DNA of 64,000 nt from CALMEC01 sp964628685 (lineage in GTDB: Bacteria; Actinomycetota; Thermoleophilia; Miltoncostaeales; Miltoncostaeaceae). The translations under genes were made by a program, and so were the position numbers. Where the stretch lies: assembly GCA_964628685.1 (NCBI GenBank), contig CAZVNM010000001.1:62001-126000 (forward strand), read 5' to 3'. Below, in pieces: positions 56,644-64,000 of the stretch (the stretch's first letter is position 1; every line of letters starts with the position of its first letter). The notes beneath the pieces were generated by a model that saw only the letters and a program-made list of their open reading frames with translations, was not told the DNA's origin and made no database searches.

Positions 56644-57471
56644 ATGGGCATACGGATCGGCCGGAGGCACCTGGTGGAGGCACTCGCCCTCGTCACCATC
56701 GCCGCCGGCGCCTACGCGGTGGCGGGTGAGACCAACGCCCGCCAGAACACGACGCTCACCGCCTGCGTGGCGAAGAAGACCGGGGCGATGCGTCTGGTCG
56801 CCAACACTGCTCGGTGCCGGACCACCGAGCGACGCGTGACGTGGGGCGTTCGGGGACCGGTCGGGCCGGTTGGTCCCGCGGGTCCCGTGGGCGCGACCGG
56901 AGCGACGGGTGCGGCGGGTCCACAGGGCGCGACCGGGGCGGCCGGCCCGCAGGGCGCGGCGGGCCCGGCCGGTCCGCAGGGTGCGGCGGCACCGGAGCCG
57001 TGCCCCGTCGAGTCCACGATCACCGGCGGCGCCAGCGTCGACGTGTTCGCCCAGATCACCGACATCCCAGGCGACTCGGCGGACGCCGCCCACCCGAAAT
57101 GGGTCAACACCGGATCGATGATGCTCTGCGTCCGGAGGACGTCCGGCGCGACGGTGCTGGGACCGCTGGTCCTCGACAAGTTCCTCGACCGCGCCAGCGC
57201 ACCGCTGGCGGACCGATCGTTCACAGGCACCGTCATCCCCCGGATCACGGTCGCGGTTCGCAAGGCGGCGGCGACGAACGACTCCGCCGTCTACGCGTTC
57301 GACAACGTGGTCATCCGCTCGATCAACACCGCGTCCGCGGGCGTGATGCCGACCGAACGGATCACCTTCGCGTACCAGCGCCTCACCATCACCACGCGCG
57401 CACAGACATCCAACGGGACGTTCGAGCCGCCGGTGACCGTCACGTACGACTCCGGCCAGCCCCCGAGCTGA
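56644..57471 (+). CDS. Secreted collagen-like protein with a C-terminal Hcp-like domain
   Basis: A 275-residue exported protein. A signal peptide (about residues 1–32) is followed by a Cys pair segment LTACVAKKTGAMRLVANTAR…CRTT that in Thermoleophilia often precedes collagen repeats. Residues about 69–112 are 14 or so Gly-x-y triplets (GPVGPAGPVGATGATGAAG onward). The last 155 residues fit the Hcp tube-protein fold: VDVFAQITDIPGDSADAAHP, KFLDRASAPLADRSFTGTVI, ITVAVRKAAATNDSAVYAFD, NVVIRSINTASAGVMPTERI. No type VI secretion genes are near. AAGGGAGGAC precedes the ATG. Confidence 0.8.
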   Translation: MGIRIGRRHLVEALALVTIAAGAYAVAGETNARQNTTLTACVAKKTGAMRLVANTARCRTTERRVTWGVRGPVGPVGPAGPVGATGATGAAGPQGATGAAGPQGAAGPAGPQGAAAPEPCPVESTITGGASVDVFAQITDIPGDSADAAHPKWVNTGSMMLCVRRTSGATVLGPLVLDKFLDRASAPLADRSFTGTVIPRITVAVRKAAATNDSAVYAFDNVVIRSINTASAGVMPTERITFAYQRLTITTRAQTSNGTFEPPVTVTYDSGQPPS

Positions 57472-57482
57472 TCCTGCGTCCG

Positions 57483-57518
57483 CCTTCGGCGGCGTCGCTG
57501 CGGTGGCGTCGCCGAAGG
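57483..57518 (+). terminator. Hairpin after the collagen–Hcp gene
   Basis: CCTTCGGCG (57483–57491) pairs with CGCCGAAGG (57510–57518) around an 18-base loop that can fold further, 12 bp after the stop. Confidence 0.55.
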
Positions 57519-57574
57519 ACTGTTCGGCGGGCGTGACGGTTGCTCACACGGCCGGCAATCCTGGGAACGACAGG

Positions 57575-57648
57575 AGGCGACGACCGGATTCGAACCGGTG
57601 AATAACGGTTTTGCAGACCGCCGCGTTAGCCAACTTCGCCACGTCGCC
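57575..57648 (-). tRNA. tRNA-Cys (GCA)
   Basis: Acceptor GGCGACG/CGTCGCC, discriminator U73 as required for cysteine, anticodon loop CTGCAAA giving GCA, T-arm with TTCGAATC. CCA not encoded. Confidence 0.93.
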
Positions 57649-57677
57649 TCGGGGGAACCGCCCGTGGGGGCGAGAAG

Positions 57678-57751
57678 AGCGGATGAAGGGACTCGAACCC
57701 TCGACCTTCTGCATGGCAAGCAGACGCTCTAGCCAACTGAGCTACATCCGC
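57678..57751 (-). tRNA. tRNA-Gly (GCC)
   Basis: Acceptor GCGGATG/CATCCGC with U73, D-arm GCTC/GAGC, anticodon stem TCTGC/GCAGA with loop TTGCCAT giving GCC. It lies 29 bp upstream of tRNA-Cys on the same strand and probably shares its transcript. Confidence 0.94.
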
Positions 57752-57842
57752 GAGGTCGGCGGAGTATACCGCACGGGAGGCGCTCCGACGCCCGGCCCCG
57801 GCGTGTGGGTGCGGTCACCCATTTCCCGCAGATTCCGTGCGG

Positions 57843-58496
57843 CTATCCACCCGTCCGCAGGTACGCCAGCACCGCCAGCACCCGCCGGTGGTCGTCGTCG
57901 CCCGCAGGCAGCGAGAGCTTGCCGAAGATGTTGGTCACGTGCTTCTCGACCGCGCCGAGCGTGACGACCAGTTCGCGGGCGATGGCGCCGTTGGTGCGCC
58001 CCTCCGCCATGAGCGCCAGCACCTCGCGCTCGCGCGGCGTCAGCGCATCGACCGGGTCGTCCCCGGACCGGCCGGTGCGCATGATGCCGGCCACCACCTC
58101 CCGGTCGAGCGCGGTCCCACCCGACGCCACCCGGCGCACGGCGTCGAGGAACGCCGCGACGTCGCCCACGCGCTCCTTCAGCAGGTAGCCCACGCCGCCG
58201 TCGCCGTCTGCCAGCAGGTCGGCGGTGTAGGCGGGCTCGACGTACTGGCTGAGCACGAGCACCGCGAGGCCGGGGTGTCGCCTGCGCGCCTCGATCGCGG
58301 CGCGGATGCCCTCGTCGGTGAAGGTGGGCGGCAGGCGGACGTCGCAGATGGCGAGGTCGGGTTCCTCCCGGGCGACGGCGCGCAGCAGCCCGTCGGCGTC
58401 CTCGGCCGTGGCCACGACCTCCACCCCGTTCTCGCGAAGGAGCGCGACGAGCCCCTCGCGAAGGAGCGCGTTGTCCTCGCAGATCACGACCCGCAT
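57843..58496 (-). CDS. NarL/LuxR-family response regulator
   Basis: A 217-residue regulator: ICEDNALLREGLVALLRENG, phospho-acceptor in LAICDVRLPPTFTDEG, Lys in YLLKERVGD, and HTH LTPREREVLALMAEGRTNGA with LVVTLGAVEKHVTNIFGKL. It overlaps the end of the kinase gene by 13 bp. It is the last gene of a mmpL–kinase–regulator operon. The TFTDEG loop after MP-like PP differs from the usual MPxxDG, as in other LuxR regulators of this branch. Confidence 0.92.
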   Translation of the reverse strand: MRVVICEDNALLREGLVALLRENGVEVVATAEDADGLLRAVAREEPDLAICDVRLPPTFTDEGIRAAIEARRRHPGLAVLVLSQYVEPAYTADLLADGDGGVGYLLKERVGDVAAFLDAVRRVASGGTALDREVVAGIMRTGRSGDDPVDALTPREREVLALMAEGRTNGAIARELVVTLGAVEKHVTNIFGKLSLPAGDDDHRRVLAVLAYLRTGG

Positions 58497-60124
58497 GGCA
58501 GTTCCACCCTCACCTCGGTCCCACCGTCGGCACCGTCCATGACGGTCAGTCTGCCGTCGATGGCCTCCGCCCGCCTGCGGATGCCGGTGAGCCCACCGCC
58601 TGCGGGGTCGGCTCCGCCCGGACCGTCGTCGCGGACGGTGAGGCGAAGCGTGTCGCCGTCGCGTGCGATGTGCACGTCCGCACTCGCCGCCGGCGCGTGC
58701 TTGGCGATGTTGGTGAGCGCCTCGGCGCAGACGAAATAGGCGCAGCTCTCCACCGACGGCGGAAGGCGGGCATCCCCCAGGTCACTCGTCACATCGACGG
58801 GAATGGTCATCCGGGCGGCGAGGGCCTGCACCGCGGCCACGAGGCCCCGGTCGGTCAGCACGGGCGGGGCGATGCCGCGTGACAGGTCGCGCAGCTCGGC
58901 GATGGCGGCACCGGCCTCGGCACGCGCCTCGCGCAGCAGGTCGGCGGCGTCGGGGTGCTCGGTCAGGCGCGACTCGGCGCGCCCCAGCTTCATCGAGAGC
59001 GACACCAGCCGTGCCTGGGCGCCGTCGTGCAGGTCGCGCTCGATCCGGCGCAGTTCCATCTCCTGGGCGTCCACCGTGTCGCGGCGTGTGCGCGTGAGGG
59101 TCTCGACCCGCTCGGTGAGCTCCTTGCGCTGGATGAGCGGTCGCAGCCCGAACACCCCCAATGCCGCCACCAGCACCACGATCGCGAGGCCGAGCATCGG
59201 CCAGAACGGCCAGAAGTACCCGCGGTCGGTCATGAGCCAGATGGCGAGGCAGGCGAGTGCGAGCCCGGCCGCCAGCTCGGCGCCCGCCTGCACGCGACGG
59301 GCGGCGTCGGGCGCGCGGACGAGGCGCGCCACCCCGAGGTGCAGGACGAGCGACAGCAGAAGGCCGAGCCATGGCCACATCGGCCAGAAGTACCCGCCGG
59401 TCGCCCACCAGATGATCGTGCACACCGCACCGACCACCAGGACGACGGTGGCGTGCACCGCGAGCGCGATGCCGGGTCGGTAGGTCGGTACCCGCAGACG
59501 GATGGGCGGCGCATCCTGCTCCGGTGGTGCCTCGCTCGCGCGCCGGCCAAGGAGGGCCAGCGCGGCGCGCGAGTGGACGATCGTGAGAAGCCGCAGCGCG
59601 ACCACCGTGAGACCCGCCATGGGGATCGCAAGCAGCGCCGTGACGAGCGCCATGGGCAGCGTGTCGACGTCCCAGAAGACGATCCCCCAGCGCTCGGAGT
59701 CGGCCGCCCAGTACCAGATGGGCAGCGTCGCGAGGGCACCGGCCTCCGCGAGGAGCCCCAGTGCGACGGTCCCCGCGACGAAGCCGAGCACCGCATGCAG
59801 CGCCAGCCAGCCGGTGTCGCGCAGCACCTGCGGGTCGCGCAGACGCGCCGTGGCCCGCGCCCATCGTGACCCGGTGATGTCCGCGCGGTACATGCCGCGG
59901 ATCGGCTCGCCCAGCGCCAGCACCGCGTTGCGCCGGTCGATCTCGACCGTCCGACGAAAGAGCTCGGCCGTCAGCAGGATCACCGGGATGCCGATGATGA
60001 AGATCGCGAAGCTCAGCGACACCGACACACCGGTGACGAAGACGGCGAAGGCCACGATCGACGAAAGCAGCGCGATCGACAGGTACGCCAGGTCACGGCC
60101 GGCGCGGACGAGGTGCTCCCTCAT
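58484..60124 (-). CDS. Large membrane sensor histidine kinase (DesK class)
   Basis: A 546-residue kinase. Residues 1–200 hold a four-helix sensor-like block (LAYLSIALLSSIVAFAVFVT onward), followed by two copies of a short two-helix module (WWATGGYFWPMWPWLGLLLS and IWLMTDRGYFWPFWPMLGLA), each with GYFWPxWPxLGL. HisKA_3: RIERDLHDGAQARLVSLSMK. HATPase: CAEALTNIAKHAPAASADVH, VRDDGPGG, GGGLTGIRRRAEAIDG. The ATG overlaps the mmpL TGA. The duplicated 2TM module is of the 2TM_2 type. Confidence 0.92.
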   Translation of the reverse strand: MREHLVRAGRDLAYLSIALLSSIVAFAVFVTGVSVSLSFAIFIIGIPVILLTAELFRRTVEIDRRNAVLALGEPIRGMYRADITGSRWARATARLRDPQVLRDTGWLALHAVLGFVAGTVALGLLAEAGALATLPIWYWAADSERWGIVFWDVDTLPMALVTALLAIPMAGLTVVALRLLTIVHSRAALALLGRRASEAPPEQDAPPIRLRVPTYRPGIALAVHATVVLVVGAVCTIIWWATGGYFWPMWPWLGLLLSLVLHLGVARLVRAPDAARRVQAGAELAAGLALACLAIWLMTDRGYFWPFWPMLGLAIVVLVAALGVFGLRPLIQRKELTERVETLTRTRRDTVDAQEMELRRIERDLHDGAQARLVSLSMKLGRAESRLTEHPDAADLLREARAEAGAAIAELRDLSRGIAPPVLTDRGLVAAVQALAARMTIPVDVTSDLGDARLPPSVESCAYFVCAEALTNIAKHAPAASADVHIARDGDTLRLTVRDDGPGGADPAGGGLTGIRRRAEAIDGRLTVMDGADGGTEVRVELPCGS

Positions 60125-62325
60125 GAGCGCACCTCCTCCGCCATCGCGGCGATCGGCACCGGCCGCCGCCGCGGTGCGCGCACCCGCCACCGCCCGCCCA
60201 GCAGGGTCACCACCGCCGGCAGGAGCACCGCGCGGATGAGGGTGGCGTCCAGGGCGATGGCGCTCGCAAGGCCGATGCCCAGCTGCTTGTTGTCGGGGAG
60301 GCGCATCAGCGCGAACATACCGAGCACCACCACCATGACGAGCGCGGCGCTCGTCACCGATCCGGCGGTGGCCCGCACACCCTCGGCGGCCGCCTCGCGC
60401 GGGGAGCGTCCCGCCAGGCGCGCCTCGCGGATCCGCTCGAGCACGAGGATCGTGTAGTCCATCGAGAGCCCGAAGAGGATCACGAAGGTGAAGAGCGGCA
60501 CCCAGTTGGTGATGGTGCCGGTGGACGTGAAGTCGAGGATGCCCTCGGCCCACTCGTGCTGGAAGACGAGGGCGAGGATGCCGTAGGCGGCCCCCACCGA
60601 CAGCGTGTTGAGGAGCACCACAAGCAGGGCCAGCCGCCCCGACCGGAAGGTCACGGTGATGAGCAGGAACGCCAGGGTGAGCACCGCGCCGATGATGACC
60701 GGCGTCAGCGTGGTGAGCCGTGACGAGAAGTCGGCCCCGGCGATCTGCCCGCCGCCCACAAGCACACGCGCGCCCGGCAGGGTCGTGTCGACGGTGTGGC
60801 GCAGCTCGCCGCGCAGGGCGGTCGCCAGGTCCTGGGTCTCCTGGGCACCGCGCTCGGGTGTGGGGACCGACAGCGCGGCCGTGCGGCCGTCGGTCGACAC
60901 CCGCACGGGCACGTCACCGGCACCGCCGGTCACCCGAAGCGCCGCGGCGCCCAGACGGTCGAGCCCCGCCCGCTGCGCCGGCGCGCCCAGATCCCGTCCG
61001 GTCACGACGACCTCGGTGGACATGGGCGATCCGGGGAAGGCGGCGTCGATCTCGTGGTACGCGGCGAACTCGCGCACCGACGTCGGAAGCGCCGACATCT
61101 GCGTGTCCGCGGTGCGCAGCGTGAGCGCCGGTGCCGCAAGGATGCCGAGCGCGGCGACGCCGACCACGAGCGCCGCGACGGGCCGGTGGGTCACCGCCTC
61201 GACGAACCGGCCCCACACCGACGGGCGCGTCGCGGCGCGGCGACGGCGAAGGAAGGGCAGCCGTCCCCGGTCGACGCGGTCACCCAGGGCGGCCAAGAGG
61301 GCCGGCAGCACGGTCACCGAACCGGTCACGGCGATCGCGACCACGATGATCGTGACGATGGCCATCGAGGTGAACACGGCCATCCCGCTGATGAGGAGCC
61401 CGGCGAGGGCGATCATCACGGTGAGCCCCGCGACCACGACGGCGCGGCCGACCGTGCGCATGGTGGTGGCGAGCGCCACGTGGGGGTCGGCGCCGGCGGC
61501 GCGTTCGACCCGCTCGCGGCGGATGAAGAAGAGCGAATAGTCGACGCCCACCGCCAGGCCGATCAGCACCACCAGCGGCGCGGCGGCGTCGTGGGCCGGG
61601 ATGAGCTGCGAGACCGGACCAAGGAGGCCGAGCGCGGCGACCGCCGACGTGATGCCGATGATGAGCGGCACCGAGGCCGCCACCAGCGCCCCGAAGGTGA
61701 GCAGCAGGATGAGCAGCGTGAGCGGCAGCGAGATCCGCTGGGCCTTGGCGAGGTCATCGGAGAGCATCGCGTCGAAGCCCCGCATGATCGAGCCGTCACC
61801 GGCCTGGCGCACCTCGACGCCCGGGGACGCGGCGGCGAACGCGTCGACTGCCGTCACGACCGGCACGACCGTGTCGGTGGCGTCCTCGGGTGGGCCGCGC
61901 AGCGTGACGTTGAGGAGGGCGGTGCGTCCGCCATCGGTGACGAGGTCGGGGTTCTTTATCGGCCCCACGACATCGGCGACCTGCGGCACGTTGCGCAGGC
62001 GCGCGGTGAGGGCGGAGGCGGCCTGCGCGGTGGAGGCGGCTCCGTCGGTGCGCACCAGGATCATCTCGGTCGCGGGCGGGGTGAGCCCGGCGTCGTCCAC
62101 GGTGCGCGCCGCGCGGCCGGACTCGCCGACGCCCTGTTCGACGACGGTCATCTTGCGCTGCCCGGTCATCGTGCCGGCCGCGACGCACGCGACGACGAAG
62201 GCGACCCAGGCGACGATGACGAGGGTGCGGTGACGTGACGACCAGCCGGAGACGGCGCCGATCGCACGGGTCAGGCGACCGGGGTCGTCGGTCGCGGGAG
62301 GGGTGTGGGTGGGTGTGGTGTCCAT
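60121..62325 (-). CDS. MmpL-family RND transporter
   Basis: A 734-residue RND protein with two repeats of one plus five helices. The proton-relay motifs are LIGLAVGVDYSLFFIRRERV and ILFGLSMDYTILVLERIREA. N-terminal helix: LVIVAWVAFVVACVAAGTM, then a periplasmic loop with QRKMTVVEQGVGESGRAART. The second loop has ALPTSVREFAAYHEIDAAFP. Probably exports lipids or drugs by proton motive force. The ATG at 62323–62325 begins a Pro/Thr-rich cytosolic leader. First gene of the operon with the DesK-type kinase and NarL regulator, which probably control it. Confidence 0.93.
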   Translation of the reverse strand: MDTTPTHTPPATDDPGRLTRAIGAVSGWSSRHRTLVIVAWVAFVVACVAAGTMTGQRKMTVVEQGVGESGRAARTVDDAGLTPPATEMILVRTDGAASTAQAASALTARLRNVPQVADVVGPIKNPDLVTDGGRTALLNVTLRGPPEDATDTVVPVVTAVDAFAAASPGVEVRQAGDGSIMRGFDAMLSDDLAKAQRISLPLTLLILLLTFGALVAASVPLIIGITSAVAALGLLGPVSQLIPAHDAAAPLVVLIGLAVGVDYSLFFIRRERVERAAGADPHVALATTMRTVGRAVVVAGLTVMIALAGLLISGMAVFTSMAIVTIIVVAIAVTGSVTVLPALLAALGDRVDRGRLPFLRRRRAATRPSVWGRFVEAVTHRPVAALVVGVAALGILAAPALTLRTADTQMSALPTSVREFAAYHEIDAAFPGSPMSTEVVVTGRDLGAPAQRAGLDRLGAAALRVTGGAGDVPVRVSTDGRTAALSVPTPERGAQETQDLATALRGELRHTVDTTLPGARVLVGGGQIAGADFSSRLTTLTPVIIGAVLTLAFLLITVTFRSGRLALLVVLLNTLSVGAAYGILALVFQHEWAEGILDFTSTGTITNWVPLFTFVILFGLSMDYTILVLERIREARLAGRSPREAAAEGVRATAGSVTSAALVMVVVLGMFALMRLPDNKQLGIGLASAIALDATLIRAVLLPAVVTLLGGRWRVRAPRRRPVPIAAMAEEVRS

Positions 62326-62593
62326 GGTGCACAGCGTCCTCCCGCAGCGATGCGAAATCGCTGGGGCACCGTGGCGTCGTGCTGTGCGGGGACCCGAGGG
62401 TTGGGGGTGGGGTTTCCCCCACCACGCGTCCGACCGGGGCGTGCACCAGCAGGTCGCTGACATCGGGTGCGCCACATCGGCGAGCGTGGTCGAGACGTTC
62501 GAACCGGACCCCGCGGACCCCGCCGATGCGATCATCACCACCGGCGATCTCGCCCCCGCACCACACATTCGACCCCGGCAGGAGTGACGGATC

Positions 62594-63544
62594 ATGAAAG
62601 CCTGGCAGTTCACAGGAACGGGCGAGCCGCTCGTGCTCACCGAGGTGCCCGAGCCCACCCCCGGACCGGGTCAGGTGGTGCTCCGGATGCGCGCCGCCGG
62701 GCTCTGCCATTCGGATGTCGGGTTGCTGCGCGACGAGGGATGGCTCTCGATGCTCGCCAAACGTCCCATCACGATCGGGCATGAGAACGCCGGGGTCGTC
62801 GCCGAGCTCGGCGAGGGGGTCACCGGGTTCGCGGTCGGCGATCGGGTCGGCGTCTGCCCCACCACACCCGCCGGCGCTCCCGGCTACTCGTTCGACGGTG
62901 GGTTCGCCCCGCTGATGGCCGTGGACGCCCAGGCGCTCGTGCCGATCCCGGACGGCGTCGACTTCCTGAACGGCGCCGCGGCGACCGACGCGGGGATGAC
63001 GGCGCACGGCGCGGTGATCGGACGCGGCCGCGTGACCGCGGGCGACACCGTCGGAATCATCGGTTTCGGCGGCCTCGGTCAGATCGGCGCGAGGATCGCG
63101 ACCCTGGTGGGTGCCGACGTCTACGTGGCCGAGATCAACGAGGCCGTGTGGGACGCCGCACGCGAGGGCGGCGCGAAGGGCGTGGCACGCTCCATCCGTG
63201 ACTTCGATGGGGTGAGCTTCGACGTGATCGTGGACTTCGCCGGGTTCGGTCAGACGACCGCGGACGCCGTCGAGGTCGTCCGGCGCGACGGTGTGGTCGT
63301 GGTGGTGGGCATGGGTGTGCTGGAGGCGACCATCAGCACCAAGGCGCTCATCCTCAACCAGTGCGACCTGCGGGGCTCCAACGGCGGTACCAGGGAGGAC
63401 ATCGCGGGTGTCTACGACATGATCGCGTCCGGCGACCTGCGGCCGATGATCACCCGGATCGGGTTCGACGAGATCCCTGATGGGTTGCGCAGGCTCGAGG
63501 AGGGCGGGGTGCGCGGCCGTCTGGTCGGCGAGTTCCCCGACTGA
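62594..63544 (+). CDS. MDR-family alcohol dehydrogenase without structural zinc lobe
   Basis: A 316-residue zinc-type medium-chain dehydrogenase. The catalytic zinc site has Cys38 (GLCHSDVG), His63 and Glu64 (GHENAGVV). The position usually taken by a Cys before AGxT is Asp (AAATDAGMTAHGA). The Rossmann motif is GIIGFGGLGQIGARIA, with Glu in YVAEINEA instead of the usual acidic end-of-strand Asp, consistent with NAD use. The four-Cys structural zinc lobe is absent (VGVCPTTPAGAPGYSFDGGF), so the enzyme is short. CAGGAGTGACGG precedes the ATG. Confidence 0.88.
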   Translation: MKAWQFTGTGEPLVLTEVPEPTPGPGQVVLRMRAAGLCHSDVGLLRDEGWLSMLAKRPITIGHENAGVVAELGEGVTGFAVGDRVGVCPTTPAGAPGYSFDGGFAPLMAVDAQALVPIPDGVDFLNGAAATDAGMTAHGAVIGRGRVTAGDTVGIIGFGGLGQIGARIATLVGADVYVAEINEAVWDAAREGGAKGVARSIRDFDGVSFDVIVDFAGFGQTTADAVEVVRRDGVVVVVGMGVLEATISTKALILNQCDLRGSNGGTREDIAGVYDMIASGDLRPMITRIGFDEIPDGLRRLEEGGVRGRLVGEFPD

Positions 63545-63560
63545 CCGTTCGGCGGGCCGC

Positions 63561-64000
63561 TCAGCCGAGGAACGCGGCGATGTCCGCCAGGCTCTCCTCC
63601 GACTCGGTGAACTCGGCCGCACGGCGCCAGAACCCGTGGTCGACGTGGGGGAAGGTCGTCGTCGTCACGTCCGCCCCCGCCGCCTGCATGCGGCGGATGA
63701 GCTCCTCGTTCTCGGGCAGCAGGTGGTCCCGGCCGGCCATCGTCACGTGGGTCCGCGGCAGGGTGCCCAGATGCGGTGAGGCGATGGGCGCCAGATCCGG
63801 GTCGTCGGGATCGGGATCCGACCCGGCGTAGGTCTTCCAGTACCAGCGGCTGTGGCGGCGCGCGATCTCGTCGTCCGCATCCTCGTTTCGCATGAACCGG
63901 CAGGCCGGGTCGGTGAACGGATAGATGAGGATCACCGCCTCGAATGTGTCGGGGTGACGAAGCGCGAGCCCGAGGGCCAGGTTGGCGCCGGCGCTGTCGC
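63561..64000 (-). CDS. Alpha/beta hydrolase (HSL-type esterase), 5' end outside window
   Basis: The C-terminal 146 residues or so of an esterase. The frame is open to the window edge and enters with DSAGANLALGLALRHPDTFE, the nucleophile Ser in a GDSAG elbow (the first Gly is cut). Then VILIYPFTDPACRFMRNEDA, LPRTHVTMAGRDHLLPENEE with the catalytic Asp, and TTTFPHVDHGFWRR with the catalytic His. This is the hormone-sensitive-lipase family pattern. It converges on the dehydrogenase gene 16 bp away. Confidence 0.88.
   Translation of the reverse strand, partial: DSAGANLALGLALRHPDTFEAVILIYPFTDPACRFMRNEDADDEIARRHSRWYWKTYAGSDPDPDDPDLAPIASPHLGTLPRTHVTMAGRDHLLPENEELIRRMQAAGADVTTTTFPHVDHGFWRRAAEFTESEESLADIAAFLG

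Overview
The window is high-GC actinobacterial chromosome. The uvrC–rapZ–yvcK block, the TadE/TadG-like cluster, a MmpL transporter and a secreted cysteine-rich collagen-like protein suggest the class Thermoleophilia (Solirubrobacterales-like), but this rests on gene content and style rather than any alignment. Starts are often GTG or TTG, and adjacent genes commonly overlap as ATGA or GTGA.

Layout. 1–7.0 kb (minus): DUF1097 membrane protein, yvcK, rapZ (apparently with an AUC start), uvrC, and a three-gene TadE/TadG-like operon whose last member is fused to VanY-type peptidase and lytic transglycosylase domains. 7.1–16.3 kb: small Cys protein, thrS, phosphotransferase, ABC exporter, YnfA, dodecin, Asp-nucleophile alpha/beta hydrolase, amidase and OsmC. 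16.6–22.6 kb: HU, a PepSY-like repeat protein with a two-component system, and two intergenic regions that share a paired-palindrome element, one of them amplified as 132-bp tandem repeats. 22.6–28.6 kb: ZupT-type transporter, Nudix/wHTH regulator, and a copper operon (csoR–copZ–43-aa peptide–copA). 28.6–44.6 kb: ECF sigma/anti-sigma pair, L,D-transpeptidase, DECH helicase, DUF937, thioredoxin behind a CsoR-type operator, PAS-GGDEF, a DesK/NarL system divergent from an ABC exporter, and a DUF4132 protein.

44.6–48.05 kb is a small genomic island in the 3' half of a tRNA-Val gene. It is bounded by a 46-bp direct repeat and carries no integrase. It holds a run of small unknown genes and a two-gene unit encoding an unknown protein plus an XRE–ImmA/IrrE protease. 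48.1–52.1 kb: purK, purE and a type III glutamine synthetase. 52.4–53.65 kb: a fossil type I CRISPR locus in which a frameshifted cas3 HD-domain fragment is joined directly to the first, 5'-truncated repeat of an 11-repeat decaying array. No other cas gene remains. 53.9–64 kb: AspT/YidE-type transporter, a collagen–Hcp fusion, tRNA-Cys and tRNA-Gly, a NarL/DesK/MmpL operon, an alcohol dehydrogenase and a partial esterase.

Working units: copper efflux (csoR, copZ, 43-aa peptide, copA), possibly extended to thioredoxin by a second CsoR-like site; two sensor-kinase systems each beside an exporter; purE/purK in purine synthesis; several envelope and peptidoglycan enzymes (SLT/VanY, amidase, L,D-transpeptidase).
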